IMG/VR virus record: IMGVR_UViG_3300025703_000018
Span: 1 to 21,632 of that record
Reading direction: 5' to 3' (one strand)
DNA: 21,632 nucleotides
From: a virus
The translations under genes were made by a program, and so were the position numbers. The first letter of the stretch is position 1. Every line of letters begins with the position of its first letter. Positions 7,983 through 14,060 of the stretch are shown one piece after another. The notes under the pieces are model-generated. The model was not told the origin of the DNA. It was given only the letters and a program-made list of their open reading frames with translations, and made no database searches.

Positions 7983-9179
7983 GTCTTCCTCTCCTTCGGG
8001 GCGTGCCCCTTCCGTGAAAACTTTTCCATCGCGGCCGGCCTTCGTTACGAAGTCCACCGAAGCCGCATTTCTCAAAGCCGTGATGACGCGGGGCTTTCCG
8101 TCGGGAGCCCGCGCCGCTTCGTCCCGATCACCGCCGGCGCGGATAGACAGGCCGATATGCGGCCCCATCTCTTTCACGCGGTCGGCGTAATCGCCAAAAA
8201 CCTTCGCCTGGGCATACAAGCCCGGCCCGTCGTGTCCGTTTTCATGCCAAGCGGCATCCGTGGTCGTCACGGCAGCCAGGCGGTTCAGATCGCCCTCGGG
8301 ACGTTGCGACTCTTCAGCATCTGTGTCGTGGTTCCAGAACATCTGCGTTCCGGCCTTAAAGACTTTGGATTCAGCGGCTTTCTTGAGAGTCTCGGCAGGG
8401 TAATAGCCCGATGACCCGCGTCCCGGCGAGATCAGCTTGATCGGGTAGGACGTGGCGGCAGCTTCTTTCAGTCGCGGCTGCTCAACGAACATTGCGGAGG
8501 ATTCGACCAGCAGAACGCCATCCGGCCTCCACGTTCCACGTGGAGCACTTTCCTTGTCTGATGCGTCCTTGAGGGAATCTGGGAGCGGTAAGCCCTTGCG
8601 CTTGCCTATTTTCTTGATGTTGGCGCGAATTGTGTCGCCGGAATAGTTCCCTGGGCCCGCCCGGGGAATGCTCGATAGCGCGGCTGGGATGTCGGCGGCC
8701 GTGTCAATTGGAAAACTTCGGCCCTTACCGGCGAAATCGGAACTATCCAGTAAGTCGCGCTTTTTCTTCGAGATGAAGCGCTCATATACCGGAAGCTCTG
8801 TATACAGCTTGGCTTCGCGCATCGCCTCGCCCATCGCGGTGTAGTGGTCGGAGTCTTCCGCTTCAGGCACATACGTGGTTTGCGGAATGACGTTCTTGGA
8901 ATTGCCGAAGTCAATTGACGTGGCGGCCTTCCCGCCCGAGGTGCCGATTTCGTACGGCGCCTGGCGCATGTCGCCCTTGCACATGTACGTCACGTTGCCG
9001 TCTGTCCCGTCGCCGTCGTGGTCTACGTAGGAATCGTCCTTGTGCTTCGGCCCGGATGCGTTGACGTGATCGTTAATCGTGTCTTTCAGCCGGTCTTTCA
9101 CATCTCCGTGCTGCATTGCAGCTTCTTGGAGTTTGAGAGCGAGGGCATGAAATGCGGGGGAAAGCTCCGTCTCGGCCAT
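7500..9179 (-). CDS. Capsid maturation protease with C-terminal scaffold domain
   Basis: A 559-residue protein in several parts. Residues 41-80 hold an acidic loop (VDHDGDGTDG) resembling a calcium-binding DxDxDG loop. Residues about 113-200 resemble a DUF6582-like helical segment (SFPIDTAADIPAALSSI, GDTIRANIKKIGKRKG). Residues 220-382 form the prohead protease domain, with candidate catalytic His284 in MFWNHDT and Ser345 in GLSIRA, followed by ASVDFVTKAG. Residues 400-559 are a charged coiled coil that acts as scaffold. The protease would cut scaffold and capsid after head assembly. The start ATG has no clear ribosome binding site. The 77-bp gap upstream holds a palindrome and the start of a divergent gene. 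The family assignment is firm; the role of the long N-terminal part is unknown. Confidence 0.88.
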   Translation of the reverse strand: MAETELSPAFHALALKLQEAAMQHGDVKDRLKDTINDHVNASGPKHKDDSYVDHDGDGTDGNVTYMCKGDMRQAPYEIGTSGGKAATSIDFGNSKNVIPQTTYVPEAEDSDHYTAMGEAMREAKLYTELPVYERFISKKKRDLLDSSDFAGKGRSFPIDTAADIPAALSSIPRAGPGNYSGDTIRANIKKIGKRKGLPLPDSLKDASDKESAPRGTWRPDGVLLVESSAMFVEQPRLKEAAATSYPIKLISPGRGSSGYYPAETLKKAAESKVFKAGTQMFWNHDTDAEESQRPEGDLNRLAAVTTTDAAWHENGHDGPGLYAQAKVFGDYADRVKEMGPHIGLSIRAGGDRDEAARAPDGKPRVITALRNAASVDFVTKAGRDGKVFTEGARPEGEEDMDLKEVQALIEARVAPVETENKKLREQLAMSKAPGIIKEALKDIRLPDASKNKIVKRIAESVDSATLADNKKLTEVVEAEALIERDFLAELGLPTVQSIGVRMTEKEIETQGKQHGEALTEAMSAMVDIFVGPKLPKSGDIDARERRKEARKAFINGRAA

Positions 9180-9220
9180 TGCGTAGAATTGTCACGCCGT
9201 TGATTCCAAGGGCCTACGAG

Positions 9221-9232
9221 TCTTACGTAAGA
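9221..9232. promoter_or_regulatory. 12-bp perfect palindrome, possible operator
   Basis: TCTTACGTAAGA is a perfect inverted repeat in the 77-bp space between the divergent starts of the protease gene (minus) and the small plus-strand gene. It ends 7 nt before an extended -10-like sequence on the plus strand, so a bound repressor would cover the -35 region. No regulator for it is visible in the window. Confidence 0.4.
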
Positions 9233-9239
9233 ACTTTTC

Positions 9240-9248
9240 TGCTATTCT
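9240..9248 (+). promoter_or_regulatory. Extended -10 promoter-like site for the plus-strand gene
   Basis: TGCTATTCT matches the extended -10 form (TGn then TATNNT) and lies 8 nt before the ATG at 9257. There is no good -35 box, as is common for extended -10 promoters. The predicted transcript would start at or next to the ATG. It differs by one base from the site in front of the portal gene. Confidence 0.4.
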
Positions 9249-9256
9249 GGCGGTCG

Positions 9257-9514
9257 ATGCCGTCCATGCCCAAGGAATACATGCGCGATTACCGGAAAAC
9301 GGTCAAACCGAGGAACGAACGGGACGCGCGCGCGGAGGGTCGAAAAGAGGGCGTCGAGGCTTGCGTGCGGTTCCTCCGGCAGTTTATCGGTGACCGCGCA
9401 TTCACCGGACACCACGCGGCGCGCTTGATGGAAAAAGCGGTTGGGCTACCGAGCGGGGACGTGGAAGGCCGGCGGCGGTTGGTTCAATCGCTCGGCGGAA
9501 GTGACCCGGCCTGA
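9257..9514 (+). CDS. Small plus-strand protein of unknown function
   Basis: The only gene on the plus strand of this window that is not a shadow: no minus-strand frame covers this stretch. It encodes 85 residues, strongly basic. The beginning (MPKEYMRDYRKTVKPRNERD) resembles the short K-EYMRDY start of many small phage proteins of unknown role. Three starts are possible: ATG at 9257 (next to a -10-like site, leaderless), 9266 (best match to the family-like beginning) and 9281 (AAGGA 5 nt upstream). The C-terminal half (FTGHHAARLMEKAVGL) looks like a small helical domain. It is transcribed against the head operon, and its stop lies 1 nt from the stop of the converging gene. This placement is typical of an independently expressed accessory (moron-like) gene. 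Confidence 0.65.
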   Translation: MPSMPKEYMRDYRKTVKPRNERDARAEGRKEGVEACVRFLRQFIGDRAFTGHHAARLMEKAVGLPSGDVEGRRRLVQSLGGSDPA

Positions 9515-9515
9515 T

Positions 9516-10199
9516 TCACTGGGAAGCGAAAGACAGCAGTGTATTGTAATTCGACCCGGTTGTCGACGCGTTCGAGTCGAGGTAGTACATATAATTGTCG
9601 GGCGCGGTCGTGAAGCACGTGACCTTCGTGCTGGTCAGCACCAAAGACCAATTAACCCCGTCGCTTGACACGTAAAAGTTCAGCGACGTACCGGCGTTAA
9701 GTTTGACCCACATCGGCGCGCTGGAGATGCTGAGGGCTGAGTCAAGTTGGTTTGTGACCGTACCTCCCGAGGCCGTGCTAAAGCAGTTGCTTTCCAGGAA
9801 GAGGCCGCCAACGATCCCGATAGTTTGAATCTTCCCCGTCGCCGACTCATAGAACCCAACGCCGCAATCGTTGTGCGAAGCGAGTGTCATCGTGCACGTG
9901 AAAACAAACGTCGCGTTCGTGGTCGATGAAATCGGCGTGATTCGCCCGCGCACATTCACACCCGCCGTGCCGGGGTTGGTCATCGTCAACGCGCCATTGT
10001 CCGCTGCTTCACTGGCGCCTCCCTGGTTGACCCAGGAAAACGAGGCTGCGCTCGGCAAGGTTGCTGAATACAGGTACGGAGTCAGGTAATAGTGCGACCC
10101 GTCCGTGAGGTAGAATCCCTTCTTGGCCAGACCGGCAGGTGGCCCATATTGGGCCGCGAGCACACCAGCTGCAAGGCAGAGCGAGACGATAATTTTCAT
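9516..10199 (-). CDS. Exported beta-sandwich protein, function unknown
   Basis: A 227-residue protein with a clear signal peptide: a positive start (MK), a hydrophobic core (IIVSLCLAAGVLAA) and likely cleavage after residue 16. The mature part is Ser/Thr/Asn-rich and beta-structured. The segment NFYVSSDGVNWSLVLTS (174-190) resembles concanavalin A-like/LamG jelly-roll domains, which often bind sugars. The mature part has four cysteines (102, 112, 139, 195), an even number consistent with disulfides outside the cytoplasm. GGAAAC about 8 nt upstream of the ATG is a modest ribosome binding site. It follows another exported protein after 4 nt and lies inside the head operon, which is odd because virion proteins are normally cytoplasmic. 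It may act on the host envelope or be a surface fibre-like protein; no function is established. Confidence 0.8.
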   Translation of the reverse strand: MKIIVSLCLAAGVLAAQYGPPAGLAKKGFYLTDGSHYYLTPYLYSATLPSAASFSWVNQGGASEAADNGALTMTNPGTAGVNVRGRITPISSTTNATFVFTCTMTLASHNDCGVGFYESATGKIQTIGIVGGLFLESNCFSTASGGTVTNQLDSALSISSAPMWVKLNAGTSLNFYVSSDGVNWSLVLTSTKVTCFTTAPDNYMYYLDSNASTTGSNYNTLLSFASQ

Positions 10200-10203
10200 G
10201 GCT

Positions 10204-10545
10204 TTAGTTTCCGACTGCGCACGCTATCGTATCGCCGCTTGCGACATACACCCAAGTGGTTGACGGCGAATAAATGCAGTGCTCACAGGTGGGCGTGCTG
10301 TAGCCGGCGCCCGGCGCGATTGGCAGGCCACGCGTTGCCGTCACCGTCGAATCGCCAAACATCACATTCGCGGAATTGGTCGCCGGGGCGATGCACTGAA
10401 CCCAAAAAGATCGGGCTGAACCGGCGCCTATCGGGACCGCGACACCAGACCCGGTGATGGTCGCGAGCGTGCTGATGTTGGGAAACGCCAGCCCCGCAAT
10501 CAGAAGCAACAGCATTGCGATCCGTGGAAATGTTTTCATGCGCAT
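10204..10545 (-). CDS. Small exported protein, function unknown
   Basis: A 113-residue protein with an N-terminal signal sequence (MRMKTFPRIAMLLLLIAGLA, cleavage probably near residue 28). The mature part has a beta pattern (NVMFGDSTVTATRGLPIAPG, then TTWVYVASGD) like small phage decoration or fibre-base domains that present one residue loop per strand. Four cysteines (51, 87, 90, 109) suggest two disulfides. The ATG at 10545 is chosen because GGGGAG lies about 10 nt upstream; a second ATG two codons later is possible. The gene lies between the phosphatase-MuF gene and another exported protein. Both may form a pair acting outside the cytoplasm. I do not recognise the family with certainty. 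Confidence 0.75.
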   Translation of the reverse strand: MRMKTFPRIAMLLLLIAGLAFPNISTLATITGSGVAVPIGAGSARSFWVQCIAPATNSANVMFGDSTVTATRGLPIAPGAGYSTPTCEHCIYSPSTTWVYVASGDTIACAVGN

Positions 10546-10549
10546 GATC

Positions 10550-11365
10550 TTACCACTCCCCTTCGATTAGAGTTGCTACTTCAGCCAGTCTCAGTGCCGC
10601 ATCGACCGCCGCAAACGCTTCGCTGGTCACCATATCGAGTTCGTCTTCATCCCGGGCGACAACGTTCGGAGTCACCATCCAGTGCAGAATACCGCGGCGT
10701 GGAAGCGGCACGGCAGACTCCTGTAATGCGTCCCTGGTCTCTAAATCGCAATCGCAGTTTGGGTGTGCCGGGGGTTCGTCGTCGCCGCTCGGGAACGTGT
10801 CGTCCATATCGATCCACCCAGCATCGGAATTATCCTGGCACACTTCGCAGGTCCCGCCAACCCATGATTTTTCTGTATCGCCAGAGTCGACAGATTCGCG
10901 AAGTTTCAATGAGCGTTTTTGCTTCTGTTCTTCAGTAACCCCACCGACTGTTTCAAACATCGCTATAGTTGCGTGCGCGAAGTGAAACTGATTCGGAAGG
11001 TTTGAGCCCGTCAGATACGCCAACATCTTTTCGACCAATGGGCCGTGAGTAATCGCGATAACCGACTGCACGCCCTTGTCCTTACCGATGTCCTTGATTG
11101 CCTTCCATGCGATTTCCGGTTCGTTCTCTGGGTCGAGCTGCGGACAGATCATCGGCGCAAGTCCGAGTTGTTTCCCGACTCGCTGCGCCGTTGACCGCGC
11201 GCGGTGAAAGTTCGATTGCAGGATGATCTCGGGCTTCTCGACTTGCCGGGCCAGCCACTTCCCCATCATGCGCGCCTGGTCTTTCCCTGTGGGCGTGAGT
11301 TTGCGCGTCGGATCCATCTGCATACCAGACTCGGCTTCCGCGTGACGCATCAGGAAGAGTTTCAC
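10550..11365 (-). CDS. Histidine phosphatase fused to MuF-like head protein C-terminus
   Basis: A 271-residue two-part protein. Residues 1-135 form a histidine phosphatase domain of the SixA type. RHAEAES (7-13) holds the phosphate-accepting His8 with Arg7. LTPTGKDQA (23-31), SNFHRARSTAQ (51-61) and ITHGPLVE (105-112, His107) complete the active site. Residues 170-210 carry CEVC (173-176) with PSGDDEPPAHPNCDCD (192-207), the Cys/His metal-binding pattern found at the C-terminus of phage Mu gpF-like minor head proteins. The usual helical MuF domain is missing and the phosphatase takes its place. The start is GTG, overlapping the upstream stop by 4 nt. The gene follows the portal by one small gene, the normal MuF position. 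It may be packaged or attached to the portal; the substrate is unknown. Confidence 0.88.
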   Translation of the reverse strand: MKLFLMRHAEAESGMQMDPTRKLTPTGKDQARMMGKWLARQVEKPEIILQSNFHRARSTAQRVGKQLGLAPMICPQLDPENEPEIAWKAIKDIGKDKGVQSVIAITHGPLVEKMLAYLTGSNLPNQFHFAHATIAMFETVGGVTEEQKQKRSLKLRESVDSGDTEKSWVGGTCEVCQDNSDAGWIDMDDTFPSGDDEPPAHPNCDCDLETRDALQESAVPLPRRGILHWMVTPNVVARDEDELDMVTSEAFAAVDAALRLAEVATLIEGEW

Positions 11366-11589
11366 CAGATCCCCCTGCCGACCGGCTTACGCGCTTCCAT
11401 CATGAGCTTCCGCAGCATCGCGGCCTCGCGGCGCAGTCGCTTGGAGCTCAACATATCCGCGATGTGCTCCATCGATTCGTCATCCCCGATCTGACAAGTT
11501 GCCAGAATATCGCCGTTCGCGGCATGCTCAATCTCGATCAGCGTGCCGGTTCGGTGAATCAGGATCGGGCTTTCGTACTCATCGGCCAT
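11362..11589 (-). CDS. Small protein of unknown function between portal and MuF-like gene
   Basis: A 75-residue protein. The first half is beta-like and acidic (ILIHRTGTLIEIEHAANGD). The second half is a basic helix (SSKRLRREAAMLRKLMMEAR). It overlaps the portal stop by 11 nt and the phosphatase start by 4 nt, so translation is coupled on both sides. Small proteins in this slot are common in phages with MuF-type modules, but no function is known from the sequence. Confidence 0.72.
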   Translation of the reverse strand: MADEYESPILIHRTGTLIEIEHAANGDILATCQIGDDESMEHIADMLSSKRLRREAAMLRKLMMEARKPVGRGIW

Positions 11590-13570
11590 GCTTCACCATC
11601 GCAAGCGTGGCCTCTCTCAGATCGTTGATCGCATCCGCAAGCGCTTCCTTCGTCGCGGGTTTCGCGGCAGGAGCGGCTTTCGTCGGCGCGGCTCCAGGCT
11701 TAGCGGCGCCCGGCTTTGGAGGGACAGCCGGAACTGCGGGAACGCCCTCACCTGGTGCTGGTGGCGGCGGCACAACGGGAGCCGGTGGAGCTGGTGGCGG
11801 CGGAAGCGGTGGTGGAGTACTGAGATCCGTCAATGGCTTGCCCGTTGGCTGAGCCAGGAGCTGCGGAGGCACCTGAGACCGCTGGTCGGTCACGTCGGCA
11901 GCCGGATCGTACTTCTTGCCGTAAATCTTGTCCAGCAGTTCGCCACGATTCTCGAAGCCGATCTCCGCAAGCAGTAGATCGCAGATCGTTCGCCGGTCGA
12001 CCAAACCTGCCGCGATTCCTGTTCTCCCGCCCATTGATGCGATTTCTGTGATCGCCTGAATCATCGGCTGAATGTCGTGCTCGACCACGTTCGGGAATTT
12101 GATGCTGACCTTTCCGGGCTTCGTCACACCATTCTTCGCAGCTTCGCGCATCCGGCCTCCCGGCGTGGTCTTACTCACCTGAAGTACATAGTTGAACTGG
12201 CGCTTCAGAAAGTCTGAAATAAGCCGTTGCCGTTCGGTGAACTTCAATTCAGTAGGCCGGTCGAGCGATACAGCGGTTGCCAGAGATCCGGTCGACGCAT
12301 CGCCGAGGAACGTCTCAGGCAGTCCCGTGGCAGCGCAAAACATCAGCAGAATCCGGCGCGCCTGCTCTGGACTTGTTTGGACGTTCGCCGACTTGAACGC
12401 ACTGATCTGATTGCCCGGTCCGGAGATGTGCGCGGAACCGACTACCGGTGGAGGATTCTTCTCGATCTGCGTCCCGTTGCTATCCCCAAACGTCGTATTC
12501 AACAGCGCGTTGTACGCCGCGATTGCACCTGGTCCGCCCTTGGTCTCGATCATCAGCGCGAACCGTGAAAGCGTGCGCTGCACGGTCGCCCAGTCTTCGA
12601 GGAAATCCTTATACGCGCGCGCCCAGTCGATTGAAGCGTACATCGGAGGAATGCCCCAACGCCACTTCGCTGGGCATCCGACTTTCACCCTTTGAATCGG
12701 CATGTCCCAGTTGACAGGGATTCCGCCGATGCTGGTTGCTCGCGTCGGTGGAGGTTCCTCGAATAGCTCAAGGGCCGGATACCAGCACTTCTTGGGAGAA
12801 TAACTGCGGTTGCCGGTCGACGGGTCGAATTCGTCGCGGTTCCATTGACGATGAAAATACCAGGGTTTCGCGGTATCGTCCGGGTCGGTGATTACGTCCA
12901 TCACCTCCAGCGCGTCGACCATCTCGACATCAACGTCACCCTTTGGATCAGTCGCAAGCCCGAAGTACAGCGAGCCATCCGTCTCAAGCGCGCGAACCTT
13001 CTCTGCGAGTCCGATGTGGCCCAGCTCGGCCTTATTGTCTTCGAGGTACGCCTGAATCGTGTCGTCGGTCGCGGGATCGTCGGAGCGGATCTCGACTCCT
13101 CTACCGAGCACATACAGCGCGCAGATCTCAACGCCGCGTTTGATGAGCGGGTTTTTGATCGCATAGATCCGGCAGATCCGAATAAGCTGGCCAACGCCGA
13201 ACCTCGAAAACTCGAGTGTCGCCAGGGTCGTCTCGCGCACCCAGCCGCGGTCTTCGAGTGCCAATTCGAGTTCCCAAAGCCGTTCTTTCGCCTGCATTTG
13301 GACGGGAGCCGTCGCGCCGGCCTCGATCAACGCGGCATCCGGTGTCCGGCACATGGCGTCCGCGGTGCGGAGTTCCTGCATATCGCGGAGTCGTGAGCCG
13401 AGCGCGCGCTTTTGCATGGACAGCTCGGCGCCCATGGCTGAATTGATTTCCTGCTCAGCTTCCTGTGTTACTCGGGCTTCACGAATGACCGCGCCGGCAC
13501 GCGAAAGAACGTTGGTGATTGCGGGGATTCGCGGAACGTACTTCGCCGCCAGGCGGTCAAGAAACTTCAT
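11579..13570 (-). CDS. Portal protein with Pro/Ala-rich C-terminal tail
   Basis: A 663-residue protein. The core shows portal features: an N-terminal region with IKNPLIKRGVEICALYVLG, a clip/stem region with WARAYKDFLEDWATVQRTLSRF, and the late segment LMFCAATGLPETFLGDAS, which is characteristic of portals (CAATGLPETFL). The dodecameric portal forms the DNA entry channel and contacts terminase and connector. Residues 586-655 are a Pro/Ala tail with runs of prolines, followed by a short helix (LADAINDLREATLAMV). No Shine-Dalgarno sequence precedes the ATG. Instead an extended -10-like site lies 7 nt upstream. A terminator-like hairpin separates it from the small upstream genes. Confidence 0.93.
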   Translation of the reverse strand: MKFLDRLAAKYVPRIPAITNVLSRAGAVIREARVTQEAEQEINSAMGAELSMQKRALGSRLRDMQELRTADAMCRTPDAALIEAGATAPVQMQAKERLWELELALEDRGWVRETTLATLEFSRFGVGQLIRICRIYAIKNPLIKRGVEICALYVLGRGVEIRSDDPATDDTIQAYLEDNKAELGHIGLAEKVRALETDGSLYFGLATDPKGDVDVEMVDALEVMDVITDPDDTAKPWYFHRQWNRDEFDPSTGNRSYSPKKCWYPALELFEEPPPTRATSIGGIPVNWDMPIQRVKVGCPAKWRWGIPPMYASIDWARAYKDFLEDWATVQRTLSRFALMIETKGGPGAIAAYNALLNTTFGDSNGTQIEKNPPPVVGSAHISGPGNQISAFKSANVQTSPEQARRILLMFCAATGLPETFLGDASTGSLATAVSLDRPTELKFTERQRLISDFLKRQFNYVLQVSKTTPGGRMREAAKNGVTKPGKVSIKFPNVVEHDIQPMIQAITEIASMGGRTGIAAGLVDRRTICDLLLAEIGFENRGELLDKIYGKKYDPAADVTDQRSQVPPQLLAQPTGKPLTDLSTPPPLPPPPAPPAPVVPPPPAPGEGVPAVPAVPPKPGAAKPGAAPTKAAPAAKPATKEALADAINDLREATLAMVKHGR

Positions 13571-13577
13571 TGAGCGA

Positions 13578-13586
13578 ATAATAGCA
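13578..13586 (-). promoter_or_regulatory. Extended -10 promoter-like site in front of the portal gene
   Basis: TGCTATTAT fits the extended -10 consensus (TGnTATAAT) at eight of nine positions, counting n. It ends 7 nt before the portal ATG, so transcription would begin at the ATG or one base before it, giving a leaderless mRNA. There is no ribosome binding site in the 7-nt gap (TCGCTCA) and no good -35 box. The site lies just downstream of a terminator-like hairpin. Confidence 0.42.
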
Positions 13587-13590
13587 CGCC

Positions 13591-13625
13591 GGAAATAGAA
13601 ACGCCCACCGTTGCCGATGGGCGTT
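13591..13625 (-). terminator. Terminator-like hairpin
   Basis: On the minus strand AACGCCCA pairs perfectly with TGGGCGTT (8 bp, loop of 10 nt; arms at 13618-13625 and 13600-13607). A T-rich stretch (TCTATTTCC) follows. It lies 25 nt past the stop of the 40-residue gene and before the portal. The T tail is short, so termination may be partial. Confidence 0.5.
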
Positions 13626-13649
13626 CAATGTCGTTCCGTGACGGGGAAC

Positions 13650-13772
13650 TTAACTGTTTTGTTTCTTTTCCAGGTTGGCGATCTCCTGTTTCTGCGCCGG
13701 CGTACGATTCGCGGCAGCGACCTTGTTCAGCTCGGCCAGACGAGCGGCTTCGGTGGTATTCAGTTTGGACAT
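13650..13772 (-). CDS. Very small protein, 40 residues, unknown function
   Basis: The frame encodes 40 residues starting MSKLNTTEAARLAELNKVAA and ending NLEKKQNS. It is a hydrophilic, probably single-helix peptide with alternating Ala/Leu and charged residues. A strong ribosome binding site (GGAAGGAGG) lies 7 nt before the ATG, which is the main argument that the gene is real. It follows the 28-residue gene after 39 nt and ends just before a terminator-like hairpin. It may form a coiled coil or bind a virion partner. Nothing recognisable is present. Confidence 0.68.
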   Translation of the reverse strand: MSKLNTTEAARLAELNKVAAANRTPAQKQEIANLEKKQNS

Positions 13773-13811
13773 TTGATATTCCTCCTTCCCTTCAGGATTC
13801 AGCACCTTAGG

Positions 13812-13898
13812 CTAGTGCTTGGGGTTAGGATTCGGCGTCGGGTTCGGCGTCGGCGGGTTCGGCGTCGGCGGGTTCGGATTCGGGTTCGGATTGTTCAT
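13812..13898 (-). CDS. Pro/Asn-rich micro-protein, 28 residues
   Basis: An ATG preceded by a perfect ribosome binding site (AGAGGAGG, 7 nt spacing) opens a 28-codon frame: MNNPNPNPNPPTPNPPTPNP and a few more Pro/Asn/Thr residues, ending KH. Eleven or more of the residues are proline, and the DNA shows the matching short repeats. Such a peptide cannot form a helix and should be an extended polyproline-like chain. It could be a linker or binding ligand, or act through translation itself, since proline runs slow ribosomes. The strong start signal supports expression. No similar family is known to me. Confidence 0.55.
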   Translation of the reverse strand: MNNPNPNPNPPTPNPPTPNPTPNPNPKH

Positions 13899-14000
13899 GG
13901 TGAAACCTCCTCTTGGTAGAGTGGTCACCGGCTGGTTTTGTTTCAGGCCGCGATGTTAATCCACCCGATTAAAATAGTACGGAGGTAAATCCGAACGAAT
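13899..14000. other. Non-coding stretch before the small genes
   Basis: About 100 nt without a gene. It holds the ribosome binding site of the 28-residue gene and an inverted repeat TTAATC-CACCC-GATTAA (13956-13972). This repeat is not followed by T residues on either strand, so it is more likely an operator or chance than a terminator. TATTTT on the minus strand is a possible -10 box, without a convincing -35. Confidence 0.35.
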
Positions 14001-14060
14001 TTCCTCGCGGCTTCCTCGCGGCTTCCTCGCGGCTTCCTCGCGGCTTCCTCGCTGTTTCCT
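14001..14060. repeat. 11-bp tandem repeat
   Basis: Four perfect copies of TTCCTCGCGGC stand in a row, followed by one variant (TTCCTCGCTGT) and a partial copy that reaches into the stop codon of the neighbouring gene. On the minus strand each copy reads GCCGCGAGGAA, so each presents a GAGGAA sequence like a ribosome binding site. The unit is not a multiple of three, and the array sits immediately after the stop codon. Confidence 0.93.

Noticed and set aside
6933-8414. Open frame of 493 codons on the plus strand across the protease, decoration and capsid genes
   Set aside because: Arg/His-rich composition typical of antisense frames in GC-rich DNA, no binding site, and it covers three well supported minus-strand genes.
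13956-13972. Inverted repeat TTAATC/GATTAA considered as a terminator
   Set aside because: AT-rich short stem without a T run on either strand. Kept only as a possible operator.
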